Origin: an uncultured Bacteroidales bacterium
GTDB taxonomy: Bacteria > Bacteroidota > Bacteroidia > Bacteroidales > FEN-979
Length of the DNA stretch: 37,116 bases
Assembly (NCBI GenBank): GCA_903875045.1
Contig: CAIQUS010000049.1
Location: 1-37,116 of the forward strand
Direction of reading: 5' to 3'
A model generated the notes under the pieces. The model was given only the letters and a program-made list of their open reading frames with translations, was not told the DNA's origin and searched no databases. This document shows positions 15,682-25,100 of the stretch, in pieces. Position 1 is the stretch's first letter. Each line of letters begins with the position of its first letter. Both the position numbers and the translations under genes were made by a program.

Positions 15682-17910
15682 TCATTTCGTCAGGATCATT
15701 TTCTTCACCGCTTTCTGCAGATGATACGTCAGTGTTACCAGATAAACTCCGGAAGGCAACCGGCTGCCATCAACATCAAATCTGTGGGAACCGGCCGGCA
15801 ATGTTTTATTTACAACGACCATCACCTCTTTCCCCGACTGATCCGCAACTGTCAACCGTACCGGACCTGCTTCGGGTATATAGAATGGAATGGTCGTTTG
15901 CAGGGTAAAAGGATTGGGCAAATTCTGGAAAAGCTTTATTTGTTTTTCCGCAGGTGGAATTTCTGCAACACTGGTTGCATGGGCGAGCTGAGCTCTCAGG
16001 TAATCATTTTTCAATATCAGCTCTTCTCTTGTCATGCCGGGAACGAACACATCGTCACGTACATTCCCCGTCTGGTAATTCACCAGATTTATAAGTTCAA
16101 CCGGATCTGTGGTCAGGCAATAAAGCTCCCATTGATCCTTTTCAGCGCCTTTCGGGTCCACATACTGAACAATTTTCCAGTCACCTGTGCAAAAAGCCCT
16201 TAAGTTATTAGGCTGACGAACAGCTCCTGAAGTGAGGGCATATCCAAGGGCGATGGTTGAATCAACCCGGTTAAGAAACAAATTGTAGCTACCCTTTTTT
16301 ATATCCCCCGGGTTATTGGCTCCTAATTCCGTAATCATATCGTTGCTCATAAACAACACCCCGGTCCGCGGATTTCCGTCAGGTCCGATGATGGGCCCGG
16401 TACTTGTCCCTTTGATATGCGAGGAAAGGTCAGCCCCCGGGAAAGGTTGTACCGCTGGCTGGCCATGAATGGCGATCATTTTGCTTCGCACCTGATCTTC
16501 CTTATACCCGGCAAGGGCCAGCAGGGTTGGCGCGAGGTCCATTGAACTGGTGGGTTGGAGGATTTCCCTGATTGTCTGGCTGTTTGCATTCACAAGTGGG
16601 GAAGATATGACCAAAGGCACCCTCACCGTTTCTTCATACGCATTATGCCATTTCTGAATCATGCCGCCATGCGCTGCCGTCATCTCTCCGTGATCGGAAA
16701 TGAACACAACGATGGTATTATCTGTAAGGCCACTGGCATCAAGGGCCTGCAATATTTTGCGGAGTTGCAGATCGGCCAGATAATGGGCATAGAGATAAAA
16801 CTGGTTATAACTCAGGGACCAGGCAGAGTCGTATGCCCCCTGAAGCTGAAACGGAAGAGGCGACCGGAAAGGCAGCTTCTTTTGCATAAAGTTAAAATCC
16901 GTACTTGCTCCGTAAGCGAGCCCCCATTTTACGGCATTGTCCTGCTGACACCCGGGTTTGGTGCCAAGAGATTCGGAATAGGTTCGTGGCAGAAAGCTGT
17001 TGTTTTGAGGAAACCCGTCAGGGTTCAGGTCAACCTGGAAAATTCTTTCCACCGTATCCCCGTTGATCACTGTCATAACCGTATCGTTTCGGCTTTTGGC
17101 TCCCATCGCGGGAATGGACAGCGGAGGGGGATAATTGATCCATGGTACAACACCCGTAACGCCCGGGGCTTGCCAGTTGATGGGATAGGAACTCACATCA
17201 TGCGGGTTTACCAGCGATCCAACGGTAATCCAGGGTTTGGTGGAGGTGTCTGTCCCCTTTGCATTCAGAAAGTCTACGATTTTTTCGGTGAACAAAACAT
17301 CACGAAAAACCCCCAGGTTGCTGGATGTTCCACCATGAGGTTCCGGATTTGAACTCTCCCAGTCCGAAAAACCCCAGGGTTCAAGGTAATCGGGCGGCTT
17401 GGCCTCAGATACATGCCATTTCCCAAAATAATGGGTTGAATACCCAACTGCACGGAACCAGTCGCCAATGGTTGGTGTGCCAATAGAGTCAAGAAACGGC
17501 ACATCTTCTGCGGATTTGAACAGCCCGTCGGTCTGGTCAACGCCGGTTGCCGTTGAATACTGACCGGTCATGATACACGACCTGCTGGGCACAGAGGCTG
17601 CTGAGGCGGTATAATTTTTTTTCAGGACAACGGCATTTTGACGAAGGCGCAATAAACCCGGGAAAAAACGCGCATAAGAATTGTCCGGGGAAAGTGGCCG
17701 AAAGCCAAGTATCTCCTTCAATTCCTGAATCGCACCCTCATCGGGTCCATATCCTTCCGGCGGAGTTTGCATCTGGTCCACCATGATCAGCAGGATGTTC
17801 GGATGGGTTTCGGTCCTTGAAGGAGGAGTGTCACGAAACCCCGTAAGCGCAGCAACAGCAAGGAGTGTGGGTGGAAGGGTGAGCAATTTGCCGGGAATTC
17901 TTTTCATCAT
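15682..17910 (-). CDS. Ser-type sulfatase with T9SS sorting domain
   Basis: The family hydrolyses sulfate esters, usually on glycans. This 742-residue protein has a signal peptide (about 1-23 from the MMKRIPGK start). The alkaline-phosphatase-fold core shows PNILLIMVDQ (metal Asp45), the sulfatase signature SVPSR with Ser106 (codon 17593-17595) as the formylglycine precursor, GKWH (about 163-166) and ISDHGEM (about 400-406). The last 70 or so residues (NLPNPFTLQTTIPFYI to KKMILTK) are a T9SS type A sorting domain, so the enzyme is exported to the cell surface or medium. I preferred 17910 over the upstream start at 17991 because it places the signal peptide at the N-terminus. The Ser signature requires anSME, encoded convergently. 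The substrate is unknown. Confidence 0.92.
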   Translation of the reverse strand: MMKRIPGKLLTLPPTLLAVAALTGFRDTPPSRTETHPNILLIMVDQMQTPPEGYGPDEGAIQELKEILGFRPLSPDNSYARFFPGLLRLRQNAVVLKKNYTASAASVPSRSCIMTGQYSTATGVDQTDGLFKSAEDVPFLDSIGTPTIGDWFRAVGYSTHYFGKWHVSEAKPPDYLEPWGFSDWESSNPEPHGGTSSNLGVFRDVLFTEKIVDFLNAKGTDTSTKPWITVGSLVNPHDVSSYPINWQAPGVTGVVPWINYPPPLSIPAMGAKSRNDTVMTVINGDTVERIFQVDLNPDGFPQNNSFLPRTYSESLGTKPGCQQDNAVKWGLAYGASTDFNFMQKKLPFRSPLPFQLQGAYDSAWSLSYNQFYLYAHYLADLQLRKILQALDASGLTDNTIVVFISDHGEMTAAHGGMIQKWHNAYEETVRVPLVISSPLVNANSQTIREILQPTSSMDLAPTLLALAGYKEDQVRSKMIAIHGQPAVQPFPGADLSSHIKGTSTGPIIGPDGNPRTGVLFMSNDMITELGANNPGDIKKGSYNLFLNRVDSTIALGYALTSGAVRQPNNLRAFCTGDWKIVQYVDPKGAEKDQWELYCLTTDPVELINLVNYQTGNVRDDVFVPGMTREELILKNDYLRAQLAHATSVAEIPPAEKQIKLFQNLPNPFTLQTTIPFYIPEAGPVRLTVADQSGKEVMVVVNKTLPAGSHRFDVDGSRLPSGVYLVTLTYHLQKAVKKMILTK

Positions 17911-18347
17911 GATTTGTTTATAATGGATAAAATTAGGTAAAACCAGGACAACACATGAAAAATACAATCCAATCGTTGTTCCATTTTTCAAAAATAATAC
18001 AAAACTCTGATAAGGGTTGTACTCAGATTGGCTTCAACCATGTTCTGAATCCTTTTCATGTAAGCCGGAACATACTTAAAAAAAATATATGCCGTGCTCT
18101 ATCGGCTCGTGATATTGACAGTTATCATCAACGATATGATTTATCAGCCCTGTAGGGGACTGGTGAGCCTGTTTAATCCAGATCTGCTGGTAAAATTGCA
18201 GGCAATTAATTAATTTAGCCCGATGAAAATTCCTGGTTAAGTTTTTTTATTTTTGTTCAGGAATAAGTCAATCCCATTCGATGACATGATGAAATTCCTG
18301 ATGAAATCCTCCAACTTAAACATTAACAGAATCTTATCCAACCTGCT
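17911..18347. other. Intergenic region between divergent sulfatase and barrel-protein genes
   Basis: These 437 bp hold no convincing gene. The only recognisable element is a -7 box at 18248-18255 facing the plus-strand operon. The short motif GATGAAAATTCCTG (18222-18235) recurs nearly as GATGAAATTCCTG (18288-18300), followed by GATGAAATCC, which might be an operator; this is weak. No -7 match for the sulfatase gene was found. Confidence 0.5.
18248..18255 (+). promoter_or_regulatory. Bacteroidota -7 box upstream of the 18348-26040 operon
   Basis: TATTTTTG matches TAnnTTTG and gives a leader of about 85 nt before the ATG at 18348. It lies in a T-rich stretch, so a chance match is possible. No clear -33 TTTG is present. 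Confidence 0.4.
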
Positions 18348-19220
18348 ATGAAAAGACAAGTTACCTTTTTGGTTTGCATGCTGGGAATGCTACTTGTTTC
18401 CGGTCAGGAAACAGGCACACCACCGGCTAAGACCGGCAAGTTTCACCTTGCTGTCAATTATTCCTACCTCAACACAGACCTGACCTTGCGTGACATGTCT
18501 CTTCATTCCATCTGGAATGAACACGATTACGGCGTTCAGGACCTGGACCAGGAGGATGTTGACCAGGTGAATGCCATCACCACGTTCAACAAACGGTTCT
18601 CTGGCATAGGCATTGAGGCTGGCGTGACCCTGCTGAATAAACCTGGTTCTCCGTGGCGGATTGATGGCAGTATCATTGGCGGATTGATGAAAGTTACCTC
18701 CCAAACCAGGAATAACAATGTTGATACCATGGTTTTAAAGGTTTCTTCGGGAATGAACAACCCCGTAATCGGATTGAAATTCAGGTTCGACTATGCGTTT
18801 AATACCCGTTGGGGTGTCTCGCTCGCACCCTACTTTATTTACTCCTGGGGCCATCCGTCGGACATCGACGACCGGATGAATGCCAGGGTTGTTTTTTTCA
18901 ATGAAACCAGGAAGTATGCATACGACTACCTCTATGCCCGGATCACCCCTTTGGCTTTTTATAATCTGAAACATGTTAGGATTTCAGCCGGTCCTGGTTT
19001 TTATTATATGTACCTGTCCACAGAATACCAGCTTAAACGGATTGACCCTAACAGCGGCGCCAGCTTCGACGAATTCATCAATTCACGGCTAACCGGCAAA
19101 TACTTTATCGACGGAAGCCTCGCCGCAGAATGGAGAATCATAAACGGTCTTGCGCTGAATGCATTTGTGGGTATTGGCAGCAACATCATCTGTCACGCCG
19201 GAATCGTTTACACATTTTAA
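18348..19220 (+). CDS. Putative outer-membrane beta-barrel protein
   Basis: The 290-residue protein has a signal peptide (about 1-19, ending VSGQE). The remainder alternates hydrophobic and polar residues in strand-like blocks with aromatic ends (FHLAVNYSYLNTDL, IGIEAGVTLL, WRIDGSIIGGLMKV, WGVSLAPYFIYSWG, VRISAGPGFYYMYLS, ALNAFVGIGSN) and ends in Phe, as outer-membrane barrels do. I cannot name a family. It is the first gene of a run followed after 38 bp by a large T9SS protein and a second T9SS protein, so it may help anchor or assemble them; this is inference from proximity. Upstream is a possible promoter at 18248. Confidence 0.7.
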   Translation: MKRQVTFLVCMLGMLLVSGQETGTPPAKTGKFHLAVNYSYLNTDLTLRDMSLHSIWNEHDYGVQDLDQEDVDQVNAITTFNKRFSGIGIEAGVTLLNKPGSPWRIDGSIIGGLMKVTSQTRNNNVDTMVLKVSSGMNNPVIGLKFRFDYAFNTRWGVSLAPYFIYSWGHPSDIDDRMNARVVFFNETRKYAYDYLYARITPLAFYNLKHVRISAGPGFYYMYLSTEYQLKRIDPNSGASFDEFINSRLTGKYFIDGSLAAEWRIINGLALNAFVGIGSNIICHAGIVYTF

Positions 19221-19258
19221 TCAACACAATCTGAGTTAATTATAATATCCTCAACAAC

Positions 19259-22165
19259 ATGAAAAAATATATCTTTATACTATTAGTCGTCATTCCATTT
19301 CTGACGGAAGCCCAGGTTGTCAATCTATACCCTGATGTTACCTGGCGTGATGAATCTGACCATAGCTGGGAAGCCCACGGAACAGCATTTTACAACTATC
19401 AGGGAGATCTTTACTGTGTAAGGTACAAACCCCAGGAAAAGGGAAACTGGCCAAGCAAACACACCATGGGATACCCCCATTTTTACACCTGCATCCCGAA
19501 TTCCGGCAGTTCGAATTCCGACCAGCTCATTGATTACAATTTTGGGACAAAGCATCAAAACTACATCGACAACTGGGGTTACATGGGAGAGGACGGAGCA
19601 AAGGACGAACCCAAGATCATCGGTCAGAATTTCTTCTTCGAATACAACCAGTCGCTGTGGTATTTTCAGCATCTCCATTCAAATTTGTACCCTGGTACAG
19701 GGAATGACCTGGTGAATGAAAGCAACATGTGCTTCGCCCGGATGCCGTCGAATACCAGCCAGGATCCGGATCTCTATTACGTCTACTACCATACGATCCC
19801 CGATATCCATCCCATGGGGGCTGTACAGCTCGACACCCTCCTCTATTTTTTCAGCCTGAACGAAAACAGCAAAAGCACTGATTATCACAAGTGGTTCCTG
19901 CAGGAATACTACTACAACACCAGTGTAAAATATTTCATTCATCTGCGCGACATCAAAATCAGCAACATCAAAGGAGATAAATTCGGAGGTTTTGTTTCAC
20001 GGACTGATTCACTCGGTAATCCTTACCTGTTCATGAATACCTACGACCATTCCTCCCATGTGGGATACGTTGGTAAACTCTCTGTCACGAAGGCAAGCCA
20101 GATGCAGTTCAGCTATGAAGAATATACAAATCTGCAGATGACCGGTACCGGCGCCACCACGATTGTGCCCGGCTCCATCAAGGGGCAACGCAGCTCAGAT
20201 CCGAATCCCGGCAACAAGGACCGGGTGGCCATGTATGGAATCAACAGTTCGAAAGCAAGTGACGGGCAGTACCATGTGAGTTACAAGGAGTTTTATGTAA
20301 ACAAAAATAAACTCTTCCTGAGTTCGGGCGGGGAGGTGATCATGCCTTCCAACTTTTTTCCGCACCAGGATTCGGATGAATTTAACATTGTTGGTGTTTT
20401 TGAAACTGTTCTCAAGGATTGCTCCCAGGAAATCCCGGGAAAGGACGGGTTTCAGGAGTATTCCTGGTTCTTCTTCCCTGATAATGACGGACAGATCGCG
20501 GGCGCATGTTTCTCCTCGGATGTGTGGGCCGTCCTTCCCGGCTCGCTCGTATCAAGCACAGACCTTGCCAACGACGATGAATCCATGTACGGGCGCCAGA
20601 TTCGTACCTTGTGGTCGCTGGTGGGAATACTCGATGGAGCGCCTCCTGCTGTGATAGACTGGGATGTATGGAATTCTTTGCACACCTTTGAATACAAGCC
20701 CACGGAAATCACCTTCACACAAACGACCGGTACAACAGTAAACACCACTGTAACAAACTCTTTCGGGGCACAGTTCACCAGGGGTTCCGAAATATCCATG
20801 GGCTCAAAAAAAGCTGAGTTTGAGTTCGGCAACAAACGCAAGTGGTCGGGCAACCTTGAAAGCAAGGTCAACCTTGGAACATCGGTCAAACGCGAACAGA
20901 CCATTCCGTTTGAGCTGGACAGGGAAACGCAGGAATATGGTGTTTTTTTATGGAGCATCCCCCAGATGGACAGGTTCACCTATATGGTTTATCCATGGTG
21001 GGAAACACAACTTAAAAACCCCGTTCCCAACAGCCTTCAATACCTTTTCAGGATTACCGGGATGTCGCTTTATGCTGAATCCATTGAACTGGCTGAAGCG
21101 CCTTTCAGCATCCCCGATCCGGTTGAGAACAATCTCAAATACTGGAAACAGGAATCCCGCCAGGATCTTTATAAAGCAGTCCACCAGAGCAACATCAACG
21201 GACTGAACATCTCCTGGACAGACAGAACTCATGGCACGGAGACCTTCCTGAGGACAGGAAAAGATTCAACCTCCACGTTCAGCTGGGATATAGAATATGA
21301 GCGGGAGACCACGGCGGGTTTTGCCATCCCCAAGGTGTTTTCCGTTGAGGCAGGTGTCGGAACCTCCATCAAATACTCAACCGATACCAAAGTGCATACT
21401 TTTTTTGGCACATCTCTGAAAGCATCTCTCAGCCACTTATTTCTCAAATCCGACGGAATCAACATGAACTATCTCAGCATCAATGTGTATACCCTGAAAC
21501 CGGAGGATAAAGTGCCATACTGGTTTTATAACGATCTTGACGGGCAGAAACCATGGTACATTGCCTATATCGTTACCGACTGCTATGACAAGATCGTGTC
21601 GCTGGCGCCCATGAACGATGCATGCCTTTCCGAATCCGGGATGATGTTCTCCTGGGCCTCCGAAGCAGGCAGTCTGTCGGACTATACCTTTTTCATTTCC
21701 AGTTCACCCGGCACATCTCCCGCCACCATCCTGTTTCAGAAGTCAACCGGCAATCAGACGACCCTGAGCGCCGATGGATTTACACCGGAAAAAGGTCAGG
21801 CTTACTACTGGTGTGTGAGAGGGGTCAGCCCTCAAGGGGAACAGGTTTGGTCGGATCCGAAAAGATTTGTTTATACCTGCAATGAAACCATAGCGCCGCA
21901 GAACGAAAAAATGAAGGCAATGGTTTATCCCAATCCCTCGTCAGACAGGGATTTTACGATTGCTGTTGAAACTAAAACCGAAGGCACCATCATGGTCACA
22001 CTTACAAAAGTTGATGGCATCGTGCTGGGAATGAAGGAGGTCAGCAATACTGCAGGATCCATTGTGAATGTTGCTTTTCCGGAGCTGGACCTGTCCACAG
22101 GCATCTATTTTGCCGTGATCCGTTCGGGGAATGAGCAGGTTGTCAGGAAAGTGATGATCCGATGA
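19259..22165 (+). CDS. Large T9SS-exported protein of unknown function with pore-former-like beta segments
   Basis: The 968-residue protein has a signal peptide (1-18) and a C-terminal T9SS sorting domain (about 888-968, VYPNPSS to VRKVMIR), so it should reach the cell surface or medium. Residues 20-470 are rich in Tyr, Trp and Asp and look like a beta-propeller or lectin-like domain, without a motif I recognise. Two segments (about 482-548 and 670-728) show long runs of alternating Ser/Thr and hydrophobic residues around Gly-rich turns (TFTQTTGTTVNTTVTNSFG; AIPKVFSVEAGVGTSIKYS). They resemble the insertion and strand regions of aerolysin/ETX-MTX2 pore-formers. A fibronectin-III-like domain (about 782-876) precedes the sorting domain. 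The stop codon overlaps the next start codon by 4 bp, so translation may be coupled. Export is well supported; pore formation is a hypothesis. Confidence 0.75.
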   Translation: MKKYIFILLVVIPFLTEAQVVNLYPDVTWRDESDHSWEAHGTAFYNYQGDLYCVRYKPQEKGNWPSKHTMGYPHFYTCIPNSGSSNSDQLIDYNFGTKHQNYIDNWGYMGEDGAKDEPKIIGQNFFFEYNQSLWYFQHLHSNLYPGTGNDLVNESNMCFARMPSNTSQDPDLYYVYYHTIPDIHPMGAVQLDTLLYFFSLNENSKSTDYHKWFLQEYYYNTSVKYFIHLRDIKISNIKGDKFGGFVSRTDSLGNPYLFMNTYDHSSHVGYVGKLSVTKASQMQFSYEEYTNLQMTGTGATTIVPGSIKGQRSSDPNPGNKDRVAMYGINSSKASDGQYHVSYKEFYVNKNKLFLSSGGEVIMPSNFFPHQDSDEFNIVGVFETVLKDCSQEIPGKDGFQEYSWFFFPDNDGQIAGACFSSDVWAVLPGSLVSSTDLANDDESMYGRQIRTLWSLVGILDGAPPAVIDWDVWNSLHTFEYKPTEITFTQTTGTTVNTTVTNSFGAQFTRGSEISMGSKKAEFEFGNKRKWSGNLESKVNLGTSVKREQTIPFELDRETQEYGVFLWSIPQMDRFTYMVYPWWETQLKNPVPNSLQYLFRITGMSLYAESIELAEAPFSIPDPVENNLKYWKQESRQDLYKAVHQSNINGLNISWTDRTHGTETFLRTGKDSTSTFSWDIEYERETTAGFAIPKVFSVEAGVGTSIKYSTDTKVHTFFGTSLKASLSHLFLKSDGINMNYLSINVYTLKPEDKVPYWFYNDLDGQKPWYIAYIVTDCYDKIVSLAPMNDACLSESGMMFSWASEAGSLSDYTFFISSSPGTSPATILFQKSTGNQTTLSADGFTPEKGQAYYWCVRGVSPQGEQVWSDPKRFVYTCNETIAPQNEKMKAMVYPNPSSDRDFTIAVETKTEGTIMVTLTKVDGIVLGMKEVSNTAGSIVNVAFPELDLSTGIYFAVIRSGNEQVVRKVMIR

Positions 22166-25100
22166 AAAAAGTGTCACTGGTTGTCGGCCTGATTTTCCTT
22201 ATCGCGACAACATCCATTGCACAGGTAACCGTAAGCGGCGCCATCGCAGGCAATGGCACCTACCCCTCGCTGACAAATGCGGGGGGAGCCTTTCTGGCCA
22301 TCAATGGCCCGGCACAAACCGGAGCCGCTATTTTAATCACCATCACCGCAGATGTAACCACCGAAACCGGGTTGTACGGATTGAATGAAGGCGCCTGGTC
22401 CTCTGTCGTCATTCTGCCATCGGGCGCCAGGACCCTTTCGGGCACGGTGGCCGGCAAAGCCCTGCTGACGCTCAACGGGGCAGACCATGTAACCATCAAC
22501 GGGTTAAATGACGGGGCCAATTCACTTACCATTTCGAATATCAGCACTGCAGCCACCGCCGGAACTTCGACAATAAAGTTCATCGGGGATGCCTCTCAAA
22601 ATACCATCACAAACTGTTCGGTGCTTGGTTCTGCAACGGTTCCTGTTGCAACCGACGGGGGAAATATCTTTTTCAGTACCGGAACCATAACCGGCAATGA
22701 CAACAACACCATCTCCTATTGCAACATCGGCCCTGCCGGATCAAACTGTCCCTCGACGGGTGTTTTCAGCAGCGGATCCACCAGTGGCGAAACGATCGCC
22801 AACAGCAACATCACGGTTTCAGATTGCAGCATCTATGATTTCTTCCTGGCAGGCGGTTGCGCCGGGGTGTATGCCATAACCGGCAACACGGAGTGGAGCA
22901 TCACCAACAACAAAATCTTCCAGACTGCTCCACGGTCAATGACTGAATACATGTTTGGAATCTTCTTTGAGAACAGCGTTGATGGAAACAACATTCAAAT
23001 AACAGCCAACCGGATCGGGTTCTCCGGCACCGAGGCGACCGGGACACTGATTCTGAACGGAACAACTCCCGGATTCCAGGGGATTTGCCTGAAGGCATCC
23101 CAAAATGCCGCCAACGCGTGCAACATCAGCAGTAACATCGTTGCTAATATTTCATTAACATCCACCGCCAGGTCATTTTACGGTATTTACAATGCCACAT
23201 CTGCCGGCGCTAATACCATCAGCATTAACAACAACATTGTCAGCAATATTGACGTTTTCACAACCACAGCCACCATCGCCGGGATTTACGCCGGGGAGGC
23301 TCACATACTGAACTGCAATTTCAACAGCATCCAGGGTATTGCACGGAACACCGCAGGCATTTTTTACGGCATCCAGTACAATTCTCCCAACTCGGTTACA
23401 ATACATGGCGACACCATCAGGAACCTGTCCTCCACCAGTACAGCTTCTACCTCGGCGTTTTACGGGATTTTTTCCTCGGGGATTGCTGCCTCGGAAACAT
23501 TAACCGGGAACCTGATTTACAATTTCACCTCCGCATCAACCGGCTCCCAGCCAGTCATTGGCTGGTACAACAATACAAATTCCGGGACAAAGCTGATCCA
23601 AAACAATAAAATACATCACTTCACGGCCGGTGGCGGGGCCATCATGCACGGAATCCGGCTTGCATCCGGAACCAGCTGTGAGATCAGCGAAAACGAAGTT
23701 TATACCTTTAACGGGGCCCTCAAGGTTTATGGAATTGACATTGCGGCCGGTTCGGCAAACCAGGTTTTCAGAAACAGGATTTACGACCTGTCGTCAGCGA
23801 AAGCCGATCCACTGGTTTATGGCATTTCAGTTGAAGGCGGCTCCACCAATAACATTTACAACAATTTCATCAGCGACCTGAGAACACCAATTGCAAACGC
23901 GGATCTGCCCGTGGCAGGCATTTACCTGAAAGGTGGGACCATCAACAATGTTTTTTACAACACAATATACCTCGATGCCGCTAGTACCGGCCTCCACTTC
24001 GGCAGCGCCGCCCTGTATGCCGACGACACTCCCACCCTTGACATGCGGGACAATGTGCTTGTCAATGTCTCCACCCCCGGTGGCACGGGAGTAACAGCCG
24101 CCTATCGCCGGGAGAGTGCCATATTAACAACCTATTCGGTCAACTCAAACGCCAATGCCTTTTATGCCGGTGCCACTGAGGATGCAACCCATGCCGTTTT
24201 CTTCAATGGGACAACAGCTTATAACATGGCCGGGTTTAAAACGCTGGTCGGCCCTTCCCGGGATGCGGTTTCCTTCCGGGAACTGCCCCCATTTTTCAAC
24301 ACTGCCATACGCCCGTATGACCTTCACATGCAACCAACCACCCCCACAAACTGCCTGGGGGGAGGGCTCACCATCACTTCTCCCATTGTCATCACCACAG
24401 ATATTGAAGGGGATACCAGGGCCACACCACCCTGTGTGGGGGCCGATGAGTTTGTAACGGTAGCAGCCACTGTTTGGACCGGCAGTATTAGTACAGACTG
24501 GGCGACCCCCGGCAACTGGAGCCCGAACCAGGTTCCGGGTGCCTCAACCTATGTGGTCATCCCTGCTGCTTCCATTGTAAACTTCCCGATGGTGAATGAA
24601 TCCCCTGCCACACATGCGGCTTGCAACAACCTGATGATCAGTGCCGGAGCCTCTGTCGCGGTGAATGCCGGCAAAGCCCTCAGTGTGAACGGCACCCTGA
24701 CCAACAACAGCGGCACTGCAGGAATCGTGCTGCTTTCCGATGTTCCCGGCAACTCGGCAGGGTCACTCATCTTCAACACGACCGGTGTTCAGGGAAGTGT
24801 TCAACGCTATATTTCCGCCTGGGGAGATTTCTCTCACGGATGGCATTTCCTGTCATCACCGGTGGCAAGCCAGCCCATCCAGCCAGGTTTTGTACCAGAT
24901 CCGCCGGGAAGCGCCCAGGATTTCTACGCCTGGGACGAGGTCAATGGCTGGTGGTTCAACTCTAAAGACCCCGGCCTGGGTTGGGTGCCGGAATTCGATG
25001 CCAGCTTCATCCCCGGGAAAGGATACCTGGTTGCATACGGAAGCAACGGAACAAAAACATTTTCAGGAGTGATGAATGTGGCAAATGTATACAGGCCGGG

